64,000 bases of DNA from JADCRZ01 sp965200945 (lineage in GTDB: Bacteria > Bacteroidota > Bacteroidia > Chitinophagales > Chitinophagaceae). Of the stretch, positions 26,618 through 33,840 are shown one piece after another. Position numbers and translations under genes: made by a program. The notes below the pieces were generated by a model, which worked only from the letters and a program-made list of their open reading frames with translations, was not told where the DNA came from and made no database searches. Location: positions 5,332,001-5,396,000 of the forward strand of contig OZ241749.1 of the NCBI GenBank assembly GCA_965200945.1, in the 5' to 3' direction. How positions within the stretch are numbered: position 1 is the first letter of the stretch; every line of letters begins with the position of its first letter.

Positions 26618-27634
26618 TTGGAAAAATCAAATTTTGTAGATCAGATCAGGGTATTTTGTAAAAGTGGACACGGCGGGGCGGGAGTCAAGCACTTCATGCA
26701 TACCAAGTTCAATGCCATGGCCGGTCCGGATGGAGGTGACGGCGGGCGTGGGGGACATGTGATCCTGAGAGGAAACAAACAGCTTTGGACGCTGCTCCAC
26801 CTAAGATACTTTAAAATGGTGCACGCGGAGAACGGCATGCCGGGCCGCGGCAACAACTCGACGGGAAAAAGCGGGAAAGACGTAGTCATAGAAGTGCCGC
26901 TGGGAACCATCACTGTTGACGAAGAGACAGGCACGAAAGAAGCGGAGATGCTTGAAGACGGACAGGAGATCATCCTGATGGCCGGTGGCCGTGGCGGGCT
27001 TGGAAACGCCCACTTCGCAACGCCCACGAGGCAGGCACCTGAATATGCTCAGCCCGGTGAAGAAGGCGTGGAAGGATGGAAGGTGCTTGAGTTGAAAGTG
27101 CTGGCGGATGTTGGTATGGTGGGATTTCCTAATGCAGGGAAATCGACGCTGCTGTCGGTGATCACGGCAGCGACGCCCAAGATCGCTGATTATGCTTTTA
27201 CGACACTGACCCCGCAGCTGGGCATCGTAGAATACCGCGACCATAAGTCGTTTTGCGTAGCCGACCTGCCCGGTATCATCGAAGGGGCGGCAGAAGGAAA
27301 AGGGCTGGGGCACCGGTTTCTACGGCACATCGAACGCAATTCCATCCTCCTGTTCATGATCCCGGCCGACAGCAACGACCACCGCAAAGAATTTGAGATC
27401 CTGCTGCATGAGCTGGAAGAGTATAACCCGGACCTGTTGCAGAAAGACATTGTGATCGCCATCAGCAAATCAGATATGCTGGATGACGAACTGAAGGCGG
27501 CCATTGAAAAAGAGCTGCCGCAGCACATTCCACACCTGTTTATTTCTTCGCTTACCCAGCAGGGGTTGTCGCAGCTGAAAGACCTGCTGTGGAAGGTGAT
27601 GAATGAAAAAAGCGGGGAGCAGCCGGAGAAGTAG
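26618..27634 (+). CDS. obg: Obg/CgtA GTPase
   Basis: 338-aa essential GTPase tied to 50S ribosome assembly and stress control. The glycine-rich Obg domain (SGHGGAGVKHF, GPDGGDGGRGGHV, GGRGGLGNAHF) is followed by the G domain with P-loop GFPNAGKST, DLPGIIEGA (G3) and SKSD (G4). The start must be the TTG at 26618: an in-frame TAG lies at 26612-26614, and the conserved sequence already begins at residue 3 (KSNFVDQIRVF). A TTG start can limit translation. Confidence 0.94.
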   Translation: MEKSNFVDQIRVFCKSGHGGAGVKHFMHTKFNAMAGPDGGDGGRGGHVILRGNKQLWTLLHLRYFKMVHAENGMPGRGNNSTGKSGKDVVIEVPLGTITVDEETGTKEAEMLEDGQEIILMAGGRGGLGNAHFATPTRQAPEYAQPGEEGVEGWKVLELKVLADVGMVGFPNAGKSTLLSVITAATPKIADYAFTTLTPQLGIVEYRDHKSFCVADLPGIIEGAAEGKGLGHRFLRHIERNSILLFMIPADSNDHRKEFEILLHELEEYNPDLLQKDIVIAISKSDMLDDELKAAIEKELPQHIPHLFISSLTQQGLSQLKDLLWKVMNEKSGEQPEK

Positions 27635-27666
27635 AAAGTTGCGGGCCGGTCTATTTGGTGACGGCT

Positions 27667-27674
27667 TACCTTTG
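27667..27674 (+). promoter_or_regulatory. -7 box TACCTTTG of marC
   Basis: Matches TAnnTTTG, 16 nt before the ATG at 27691; no TTTG at the ideal -33 spacing. Confidence 0.45.
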
Positions 27675-27690
27675 TGGCAATTCCAATACC

Positions 27691-28269
27691 ATGAGATTCG
27701 ATGTAAATGAATTCCTGACGGTTACCTTCACCTTATTTGCTGTGATAGACATCCTGGGATCCATTCCGCTGCTCATTTCGCTGCAGGAAAAGATGGGTGG
27801 CATCCGAGAATTTCGTGCAACGCTGATCTCGGGGGCTTTTATGATCCTGTTCCTGCTGGCGGGGCAATCGTTCCTCCAGATCCTGGGGGTGGATGTGCGT
27901 TCGTTTGCGGTGGCCGGTTCCATTGTCATCTTTATACTCGGACTTGAAATGGTGCTGGGGCATGAACTTTTTAAAAGTGATAACGATGCGAAATCGGGCA
28001 CGGTGGTGCCGATCGCTTTTCCGCTGATCGCGGGTTCCGGAACGCTGACGACCATCATTTCACTCAAAGCGAATTATTCGGAATTGTATATTTACCTGGC
28101 GATCTTTCTGAATCTGATCATCGTATTTCTGGTTCTGAAATCGTTGGGTTTTATCGGAAAATTGCTGGGAAAAGCAGGATTAATTGCCGTACGTAAATTC
28201 TTTGGCGTAGTTTTGCTGGCCATTGCGATCAAAATTTTCAGCAGTAATGCACACGGCCTGATCAAATAG
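27691..28269 (+). CDS. MarC-family integral membrane protein
   Basis: 192 aa from the ATG at 27691, with six hydrophobic segments. TLFAVIDILGSIPLLI at the start, ILGLEMVLGHELF and VPIAFPLIAGSGTLTTII are MarC-family marks. Despite the name, family members have no proven antibiotic-resistance role; transport function is unknown. The longer frame from 27655 would include the promoter box and is not used. The gene ends only 6 nt before tRNA-Arg. Confidence 0.88.
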   Translation: MRFDVNEFLTVTFTLFAVIDILGSIPLLISLQEKMGGIREFRATLISGAFMILFLLAGQSFLQILGVDVRSFAVAGSIVIFILGLEMVLGHELFKSDNDAKSGTVVPIAFPLIAGSGTLTTIISLKANYSELYIYLAIFLNLIIVFLVLKSLGFIGKLLGKAGLIAVRKFFGVVLLAIAIKIFSSNAHGLIK

Positions 28270-28275
28270 GCACCT

Positions 28276-28347
28276 GGCTCCATAGTTTAATGGATAGAAT
28301 TATAGATTCCGGTTCTATAGGTTGAGGTTCGATTCCTCATGGGGCTA
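28276..28347 (+). tRNA. tRNA-Arg (anticodon CCG)
   Basis: Cloverleaf read directly: acceptor 28276-28282 with 28340-28346 (one G-T pair at the end), anticodon stem ATAGA/TCTAT (28302-28306, 28314-28318), loop TTCCGGT with anticodon CCG at 28309-28311, T stem TGAGG/CCTCA with TTCGATT loop, discriminator A28347. CCA is not encoded. It decodes CGG. Its 3' end is the insertion site of the island that follows. Confidence 0.9.
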
Positions 28348-28353
28348 CAACTA
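28334..28353 (+). repeat. attL-like repeat at the tRNA-Arg 3' end
   Basis: TCCTCATGGGGCTACAACTA; recurs with one missing G at 33589-33607. tRNA 3' ends are standard targets of tyrosine integrases. Confidence 0.6.
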
Positions 28354-28360
28354 ATTCATA

Positions 28361-28397
28361 AAACGATTTGTAAATCAAATAATTACAAATCGTTTTT
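28361..28397 (+). terminator. Terminator after tRNA-Arg
   Basis: 13-bp perfect stem AAACGATTTGTAA (28361-28373) with TTACAAATCGTTT (28383-28395), then T residues. The rest of the stretch up to the IS at 28571 shows no gene. Confidence 0.75.
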
Positions 28398-28632
28398 CTA
28401 TTTGTGGGAATCCTCGTGGCAGCTTTAAAATTGTGCGTTCAAATCGTTAGTTGACAGAATATACATATCTGTAATCCATTTAACGTTAAGTATTGTGTTG
28501 AAAGTAACAAATTCAGATTATTTTCTACCTATTGTCGAACCAAGGCAGCCAGGCAAGATTATGAGGATAGTGTACCCCGGAATCAGGACAGGTAGTTAAG
28601 ATAGAATTTTTCATCATTAAATTACCTACATC

Positions 28633-28917
28633 ATGACAAAACAAAGTAGACGCAAATTCATGGCAGAATTCAAATCCAAAGTCGTCCTAGAAGCACTCAA
28701 AGAACGCAGTACTATCGAAGAACTCGCTAAAAAGCATGAAGTTCATCCCACTCAGATCAACACCTGGAAACGGGAGTTCTTAAGTGAAGCTACCAGTGTC
28801 TTTGATGACAAAAATGACAATGAGCAGAAGCAATAGGAAGCTGATACCGAAAAGCTGTACGCGCAAATCGGGCAGCTGAAAGTGGAAAATGATTTTCTTA
28901 AAAAAAAGTTGCAGTGA
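28633..28917 (+). pseudogene. IS3-family transposase OrfA, interrupted by an amber codon
   Basis: Helix-turn-helix protein of about 94 codons (RRKFMAEFKSKVVLEALKE, then a C-terminal leucine-zipper stretch LYAQIGQLKVENDFLKKKL). A TAG at 28834-28836 stops translation after 67 residues; the frame then continues uninterrupted to TGA 28915-28917. The stop lies where lysine or glutamate codons are common, so a single base change (AAG to TAG) is the simplest cause. A_AAA_AAG at 28902-28908, in the right phase, would shift ribosomes into orfB to make OrfAB, but the amber stop comes first. Confidence 0.8.
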
Positions 28918-29756
28918 AACCTCTTGTTGAGCGAAAAACGATGATCGAAAAAGAGCATAGTCGTTTGAGCCTGGTTGAGCAGTGCCATCTGCTTGGCATG
29001 CATCGAAGCGGACTTTACTACACCCCATGTGCGCAAAGTGAGGAAAACCTGATTATCATGCGCCTGTTGGATGAACAATACTTTAAGACCCCGTTTTACG
29101 GTATTCGCAGACTCACAGCCTGGCTGCAGGATCAGGGGTATGCTGTCAATCGAAAACGGGTTGCACGGCTGATAAGCATTATGGGATGGAAGACCCTGTT
29201 CCGTGGCCGAAATACCAGTAAGCCAGGCAAGGGCCACAAGATATATCCTTATCTGCTCAAAGGGCTCCGGATCGACAGGCCCAATCAGGTATGGGCTACT
29301 GACATCACCTATATTCCGATGAAAAAAGGCTTTATGTACCTGTGTGCCATTATTGACCTGCATACCCGGTACGTGGTGAACTGGAGCATCGGCAATACGA
29401 TGACGGCCGAGTGGTGCAGGGAGGTGCTGGAGCAGGCCATAACCATGCACGGCAAGCCGGAGATCTTCAATTCGGATCAGGGCAGTCAGTTTACCAGTGA
29501 AGAGTTTACGCAGCATCTGAAAAAGCATGAGGTTCAGATCAGCATGGATGGCAAAGGCCGGGCGATAGACAATTTTTTTATCGAGAGGCTGTGGCGCAGT
29601 GTAAAGTACGAGCACGTATACCTGCACTCGCCGGCAGACGGGGTTGCATTATACGAGGAGCCTAGCAATTATTTTACGTTCTACAACCGGGAGCGGTTAC
29701 ACCAGTCATTGGGATACCTGGCTCCGGAAGTTCTTTACAGAAAGGTAGCAGCATGA
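28914..29756 (+). CDS. IS3-family transposase OrfB (DDE integrase domain)
   Basis: About 280 aa in the -1 frame relative to orfA, overlapping it by 4 nt. It has the HTH_21-like segment (YGIRRLTAWLQDQGYAVNRKRV) and an rve integrase core with the DDE residues in WATDITYIP (Asp), FNSDQGSQFTS (Asp) and DNFFIERLWRSVKYE (Glu), ending in YNRERLHQSLGYLAP. The domain itself looks intact. Made normally only as the OrfAB fusion. Confidence 0.9.
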   Translation: MKPLVERKTMIEKEHSRLSLVEQCHLLGMHRSGLYYTPCAQSEENLIIMRLLDEQYFKTPFYGIRRLTAWLQDQGYAVNRKRVARLISIMGWKTLFRGRNTSKPGKGHKIYPYLLKGLRIDRPNQVWATDITYIPMKKGFMYLCAIIDLHTRYVVNWSIGNTMTAEWCREVLEQAITMHGKPEIFNSDQGSQFTSEEFTQHLKKHEVQISMDGKGRAIDNFFIERLWRSVKYEHVYLHSPADGVALYEEPSNYFTFYNRERLHQSLGYLAPEVLYRKVAA

Positions 29757-29772
29757 CGCCTGCTGCAGGCTT

Positions 29773-29852
29773 GCACTTTTTCAGTTGATATCTTTTGCAG
29801 CAGTTGTAACTTAGATGAACAGTATCAGAAAAGACATCAACTGAAAAAGTGC
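29773..29852. repeat. 80-bp segment with 24-bp inverted repeats inside the IS
   Basis: Arms 29773-29796 and 29829-29852 begin and end GCACTTTTTCAGTTGAT / ATCAACTGAAAAAGTGC; 23 of 24 positions pair, with a 32-nt loop. It lies between the orfB stop and the right IS end. It could be a strong hairpin terminator or a tiny nested element. Confidence 0.6.
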
Positions 29853-29878
29853 CTCGAATTGTATCTTAGTTTCTTACA

Positions 29879-30262
29879 TTATCTGTCCGACAACTGGGGT
29901 ACATCATACTGGCTATCCATCCGGAGATGTACCCGGCTAGGGAAGGCATCAAACCATCCGGCAATTACTTCGTCTATCTGATTCACCCCACCCGCGGTGC
30001 TGTAAGCTTCATCCTCGGATAAGATGAGAACTGCAGGTGGTTCTGCGAGCACCGGCCGGCGTTCTTCTCTGATGGGTTCATTGAGTGGATTGGTAGGCAG
30101 ATTCAAAATGTTGGGAGGTAAGTAGATCAACAATCTACACTGAAAGAAATCCAACCAGGGCAGATAGGTGGCTTGCGCCGGATTAACCGGATTATCCTGA
30201 GACCTCGCCACGTTGTTAGGTATACGTTTTGCACACCATGAAAAAAGTGCAATGCAAAGCAA
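29879..30262 (-). pseudogene. Unrecognised gene fragment cut by the IS right end
   Basis: Open frame of about 127 codons on the minus strand. Its last eight or so codons and its stop lie inside the IS end (IS ends at 29903), so whatever gene was here has lost its 3' part. The readable part contains ILSEDEAYSTAGGVNQIDEVIAGWFDAF, which I cannot assign. Its 5' end overlaps the divergent hydrolase start, so the true start is unknown. It may be non-coding. Confidence 0.3.
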
Positions 30263-31121
30263 GAATCTTCATCCCATTTGGCTAAACCAAAAGCTCTTTC
30301 CTTTTACAAGCAAGACGCAGGAAATAGATGGCAACATCATTCATTACATTGATGAGGGTGAAGGTCCGGCATTGCTACTCCTCCATGGTAATCCCACATG
30401 GTCTTTTCTTTACCGACACATAGTAGTGAAGCTGGCACCTCATTTCCGGTGTATTGCATTAGATTATCCCGGTTTTGGATTGAGCACCGCCAGAGCTGAT
30501 TACCGTTTTACGCCAAGGGAGCATTCAGCTATCGTTGAAAATTTAGTTGAAAGGCTTGGTCTTACTGACCTACGCATCATGGTGCAGGACTGGGGCGGTC
30601 CGATTGGTCTTGGTTTTGCCGGGCGGCGACCCGAGCTGATACATTCGCTTATCATTGGTAATACTTTTGCATGGCCAGCAGATCAATCTAAAGGCATGAC
30701 CCTATTTTCCAAAATTTTTGGCAGCCGACTTGCCCGTTTGCTCATCAAGCGATATAATGCCCTCGCCAAATGGCTTATCCCTGCAGGCACCAACCGAAAA
30801 CTCACAGGAGGGGAGTTGGCTGCTTACATGGGACCGTTTCCTACACCGGATTCACGCATCCCAACCTGGATATTCCCAAAGGAAATTGTAGGCAGTAAAG
30901 ATTATTTGACGGAAGTGGAATACGGGTTATCTAACCTTAAAAAAAAACCCGCTCTTATCATTTGGGGCGAAGCAGACGGCGCTTTTCGTAAACCAGACCG
31001 GTTACGTTTTATGGAATTATTCCCCACACATAATGTTTGCCTTCTTCCGAAAGCAAAGCACTTCATTCAGGAGAATGCGCCTGATGAAATCTGCGCTGCT
31101 ATCTTGGAATCTGAACAATAA
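30252..31121 (+). CDS. Haloalkane dehalogenase-like alpha/beta hydrolase
   Basis: 289 aa from the ATG at 30252. The oxyanion motif LHGNPTWSFLYR and nucleophile elbow VQDWGGPIG (Asp nucleophile followed by the halide-binding Trp) are those of haloalkane dehalogenases; WGEADGAF supplies a candidate acid and KHFIQE the catalytic His. Such enzymes hydrolyse carbon-halogen bonds in the cytoplasm. Substrate unknown, and related epoxide or ester hydrolases remain possible. The upstream in-frame TTG at 30213 is less likely. It is cargo of the tRNA-Arg island. Confidence 0.8.
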   Translation: MQSKNLHPIWLNQKLFPFTSKTQEIDGNIIHYIDEGEGPALLLLHGNPTWSFLYRHIVVKLAPHFRCIALDYPGFGLSTARADYRFTPREHSAIVENLVERLGLTDLRIMVQDWGGPIGLGFAGRRPELIHSLIIGNTFAWPADQSKGMTLFSKIFGSRLARLLIKRYNALAKWLIPAGTNRKLTGGELAAYMGPFPTPDSRIPTWIFPKEIVGSKDYLTEVEYGLSNLKKKPALIIWGEADGAFRKPDRLRFMELFPTHNVCLLPKAKHFIQENAPDEICAAILESEQ

Positions 31122-31459
31122 AAGATTTAAATTGCCTAAGTTGAGACTGATCTATCAGAAAATGTTCGTATTGCCGAAGTTTCAATACCCGAAATAGAAG
31201 GTGAATTTGCATGAGATTGATTGGATGTAAGACAACCGAAGATGTTGACTTACCTGAACAATTAAATTACTGATTCCAGAAATGGAAATTTTCCTACACC
31301 TCCATTCCGGAATGTTAGTTCTTCTTGTCTTGCTGAAATTTTTTGCACTTTAAAATTAAACTTTCGCATGAAGTCTGCATCCAGTGATTCGTGCAGCAGA
31401 TATTCCTGTATGTGGAAAAGAAGCGAAATATCCAAATCAAAGAGTAAAGTTCACTTTTA
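31122..31459. other. AT-rich stretch without a gene
   Basis: 338 bp between the two island cargo genes. No open frame with recognisable sequence, no clear TAnnTTTG box and no terminator hairpin with a T run was seen. Confidence 0.5.
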
Positions 31460-32506
31460 ATGAAGGCAATAATTTCAAGATTACTCAAAGCAATTCTTGG
31501 TACAATTGGACTTTCTCTCTCATTCAATACTGCATTTGCACAAACACACATTCTTCAGCAGCACCCCCTTCTCTGGATTACGCTTGGTACACAGGGTGGA
31601 CCTGCGCCTACCGCACTGCGGTCTGAGCCTTCAAACATTCTGGTAGTGGGCAACAACCCATGGATAGTGGACTGTGGGGATGGAGTAATGGAGCGGTTCG
31701 CTGCGGCCGGCTTTGTACCACCTCAGGCTAACACTGTATTCATCAGTCATCTCCATGTTGATCATATCGGAGGATTACAGGGAATTATTGCCCTTCATTG
31801 GTTCCGCGGTAGAACAGGAAGCACTCCAGTCATAGTTTATGGCCCTCCGGGAACAGATAAATTGGTTGCAGGAATAATCCAATCACTTCAACCTACCGCG
31901 GATATTGCGAAAGTTGAACAAGCCGGCAAATGGTCGCCGGCTGAGTCTGTGAAAGTCATCATTTTAAAGGGCGGAGCAGACTTTACCCTTGACGGAGTAC
32001 GTGTTCGGGCAGCTCGTAACTCTCATTTTGATAACCCACCGGGACATCATCAGGAAAATGGCACTCAATCGCTTTCTTACCGTTTCGACTGTCAGGGCTA
32101 CGCAATAGGATATACGGGGGATACTGGACCAAGTGATTCTGTTGCCACACTCATGCACCAGGTAAATCTTCTTTTCTGTGAAGTGACTCAGCGCCGTGCT
32201 TCGTCAATAGAGGGAGCCATTCCAAGCCAACGCGTTGGTAGAGGCGGTCAGGACAGTGAAAGATATCAGGCGCAGGCTGGAACTGGCGGTCCGAGTCAGC
32301 AGCAAGGTGGATTCCACTTCGAATATCAGCATTTAAACCAGGAAAGCGCCGCGAAACTAGCGGCAACAGCGGGTGTGCAACATCTCGTTTTTACACACCT
32401 GGCGATTCCGCAACCCACCGATTCTGTGGCCTCAAGACTCATTGAAGGAGCAGAGAAGTTTTTCAAGGGAGAAGTAACTGTAGCGCATGATCTCGAACGC
32501 TTCTAG
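31460..32506 (+). CDS. Exported metallo-beta-lactamase-fold hydrolase (RNase Z-like)
   Basis: 348 aa. Signal peptide (cleavage near NTAFAQ), then an MBL fold: VVDCGDGV-like strand (WIVDCGDGVME), the zinc motif HLHVDH, and late FTHLAIP and HDLERF. Overall layout follows the RNase Z-like subgroup, but a signal peptide means it works outside the cytoplasm, so it is not a tRNA processing enzyme. Probably hydrolyses an ester, lactone or phosphoester. It lies in the tRNA-Arg island. Confidence 0.82.
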   Translation: MKAIISRLLKAILGTIGLSLSFNTAFAQTHILQQHPLLWITLGTQGGPAPTALRSEPSNILVVGNNPWIVDCGDGVMERFAAAGFVPPQANTVFISHLHVDHIGGLQGIIALHWFRGRTGSTPVIVYGPPGTDKLVAGIIQSLQPTADIAKVEQAGKWSPAESVKVIILKGGADFTLDGVRVRAARNSHFDNPPGHHQENGTQSLSYRFDCQGYAIGYTGDTGPSDSVATLMHQVNLLFCEVTQRRASSIEGAIPSQRVGRGGQDSERYQAQAGTGGPSQQQGGFHFEYQHLNQESAAKLAATAGVQHLVFTHLAIPQPTDSVASRLIEGAEKFFKGEVTVAHDLERF

Positions 32507-32723
32507 GTAAAAACTTAAGTACGAGTACAGAGTAAGAAAACGATTCGGTAAATTTTTTCCCAAAACAATCACCTGGAAGACTGGCCGGTATACACCATCA
32601 GGAGCCCAAAGGGGCGGCCGGATGGGAAAGACAAGACAGAGCCCTACAAATGGGAAGGGCTGCCGGCATTGTAAAACCCTGGTGAAAGCAGAAATACTAC
32701 TTGCAACCGTTTAAACTTTCCTC
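32507..32723. other. Island spacer with no recognised gene
   Basis: One frame gives a 36-codon stretch ending at a stop (EDWPVYTIRSPKGRPDG within it) that could be the tail of a lost gene. I cannot name it. Confidence 0.3.
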
Positions 32724-32930
32724 ATGAATGTTGATGAAAGGCCTATGTTTGATTACACGCCACAGCTTTTTTATTTTACAGCTGGTATACCAGAACCACA
32801 ACCTTTGGCTTCTGGTATATTGATTGATTTTTCATACCACTATTTCCTTGTAACGGCTTATCACGCCTTACTGGAAATTCAAGGCAAACCCATTGTGATC
32901 CTCGTCGAAGGCGACTTTGTGATCATTGAA
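32724..32930 (+). pseudogene. 5' fragment of an unrecognised gene, truncated at the integrase remnant
   Basis: About 69 readable codons from an ATG: MFDYTPQLFYFTAGIPEPQPLASGILIDF then FLVTAYHALL. The pattern 'SGILI...FLVTAYHAL' recalls the first strand and His motif of trypsin-like serine peptidases (VTAAHAL), but with too little sequence to be sure. Beyond about 32930 the frame runs into the reverse-strand integrase remnant, which marks a deletion or rearrangement junction. Confidence 0.4.
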
Positions 32931-33483
32931 ATTTTTTTCAGTCGGTGCTGCTCAAACTCCTTTAGATGATTGATAGCCGTCAGGTAGCCTTTGGTAGTAT
33001 TGTGAATAAATGGTTTGCCGGATTTAGGCTGCACTTTGGTGCCGGCGATAGAAGCAGTAAAATTTCCTCGAAGAAGGGAATGAAATGCATGTGCTTTACC
33101 CGCTGCCGCCCTTTCAACTCCTTCTCGATCAGACTTTTTAATTCTTCGGGCCTAGGTTCCTGGGCACCATAGCTATTTCTGTATGTGCGGTAAAGGTCTA
33201 GGATCTTATCCTTGATCCTGCTAAGACGCAGGTTAAAGTCCATATAACCCGGGAAACGATTGGTTTTTTTTGCCTGTTGGTCTTTCAAGCTCTAGAACTG
33301 AGGGTCGATCTTATCCGTGAGGTAATACTTCAGGCGGATCGAGGAATAGCGTATGTGGGCATACATGCCGGTGAGCCTGCCTGGCTCAGCACGATTCAGG
33401 TAAAATAAGACATCCATCGATGAAAATAATTTGAACAGCTTGAATGTACGAATTCTGAATCTTGTGGGAACTTCTTTATTCAC
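32926..33483 (-). pseudogene. Tyrosine recombinase (integrase) remnant
   Basis: Reading the minus strand, the N-terminal arm-binding domain is visible (VLFYLNRAEPGRLTGMYAHIRY, KYYLTDKIDPQF), then after an in-frame TAG at 33292-33294 the same frame continues with helices typical of Bacteroidota phage-type integrases (FNLRLSRIKDKILDLYRTY, RPEELKSLIEKELKG). A frameshift near 33060-33070 moves the core-binding segment (GKPFIHNTTKGYLTAINHL) into another frame. The TAG sits where the family has DPxxW, so TGG to TAG is likely. The catalytic domain is missing. Its place beside the right att repeat supports it as the island's own integrase. Confidence 0.75.
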
Positions 33484-33588
33484 TGCTTTTCACCAATCTT
33501 CACGGATGTTCACTAATTATGCAGTATGGACGCGTGTTTCGTGTGAATTTGTGTGAGTGTCGAAAAGTATTGATTAAATGTGTTGTAG

Positions 33589-33607
33589 TCCTCATGGGCT
33601 ACAACTA
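33589..33607 (+). repeat. attR-like repeat, second copy of the tRNA-Arg 3' end
   Basis: TCCTCATGGGCTACAACTA, identical to 28334-28353 apart from one missing G. It also lies within a local inverted repeat GTTGTAG (33582-33588) / CTACAAC (33599-33605). No cloverleaf precedes it. Confidence 0.6.
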
Positions 33608-33616
33608 CTTATATAC

Positions 33617-33660
33617 AGCGGCTTTATAAATTGAAAAATTTGTAAAGCCGCTTTTCTTTT
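33617..33660 (+). terminator. Terminator after the attR-like repeat
   Basis: 16-bp stem (33617-33632 with 33637-33652, one G-T pair), GAAA loop and a T-rich tail. By position it is probably the original terminator of tRNA-Arg, displaced by the insertion. Confidence 0.7.
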
Positions 33661-33840
33661 GCAGAAGTGTCGCAGCAACCAAAGTGGAGAACGTCTGTAG
33701 CCGCTGAGAAGTAAACACAGCCGTTAAACAGTAATTGTGTAAATTGATGTAACTGAACCGGAATTGCGGGTACGCTGCCGGTTTGCGGATCGCCTTGCAG
33801 CTAATCCGGGTCGTACCCATTCGGAAAAAAAGATACTTCA

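Larger units (their letters stand above)
28571..29903 (+). mobile_element. IS3-family insertion sequence
   Basis: 1333 bp. Terminal inverted repeats start TGTACCCC at 28571 and end GGGGTACA at 29903; the outer 21 bp match at 15 positions (also GGACAG near the inner edge). orfA and orfB overlap in the -1 frame with an A_AAA_AAG slippery heptamer, the usual IS3 arrangement. No clear target duplication is visible (TAG on the left, TCA on the right). orfA carries an amber stop, so the copy is probably inactive. Confidence 0.82.
28334..33607. mobile_element. Decayed integrative element in tRNA-Arg
   Basis: About 5.2 kb bounded by imperfect copies of the tRNA-Arg 3' end. Contents: an IS3-family element, a gene fragment cut by that IS, a haloalkane-dehalogenase-like hydrolase, an exported metallo-beta-lactamase-fold protein, a truncated unrecognised gene, and a broken tyrosine integrase next to the right repeat. 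Composition looks AT-richer than both flanks and gene density is low. The integrase has a stop, a frameshift and no catalytic domain, so the element should not move by itself. Confidence 0.65.

Noticed and set aside
28571..29903. Target-site duplication of the IS3 element
   Set aside because: Bases next to the ends (TAG left, TCA right) do not match, so no duplication can be claimed.
33582..33605. A second tRNA gene at the right island end
   Set aside because: Only the 3' end of tRNA-Arg is matched; no D arm or anticodon stem can be folded upstream, so it is an att remnant, not a gene.
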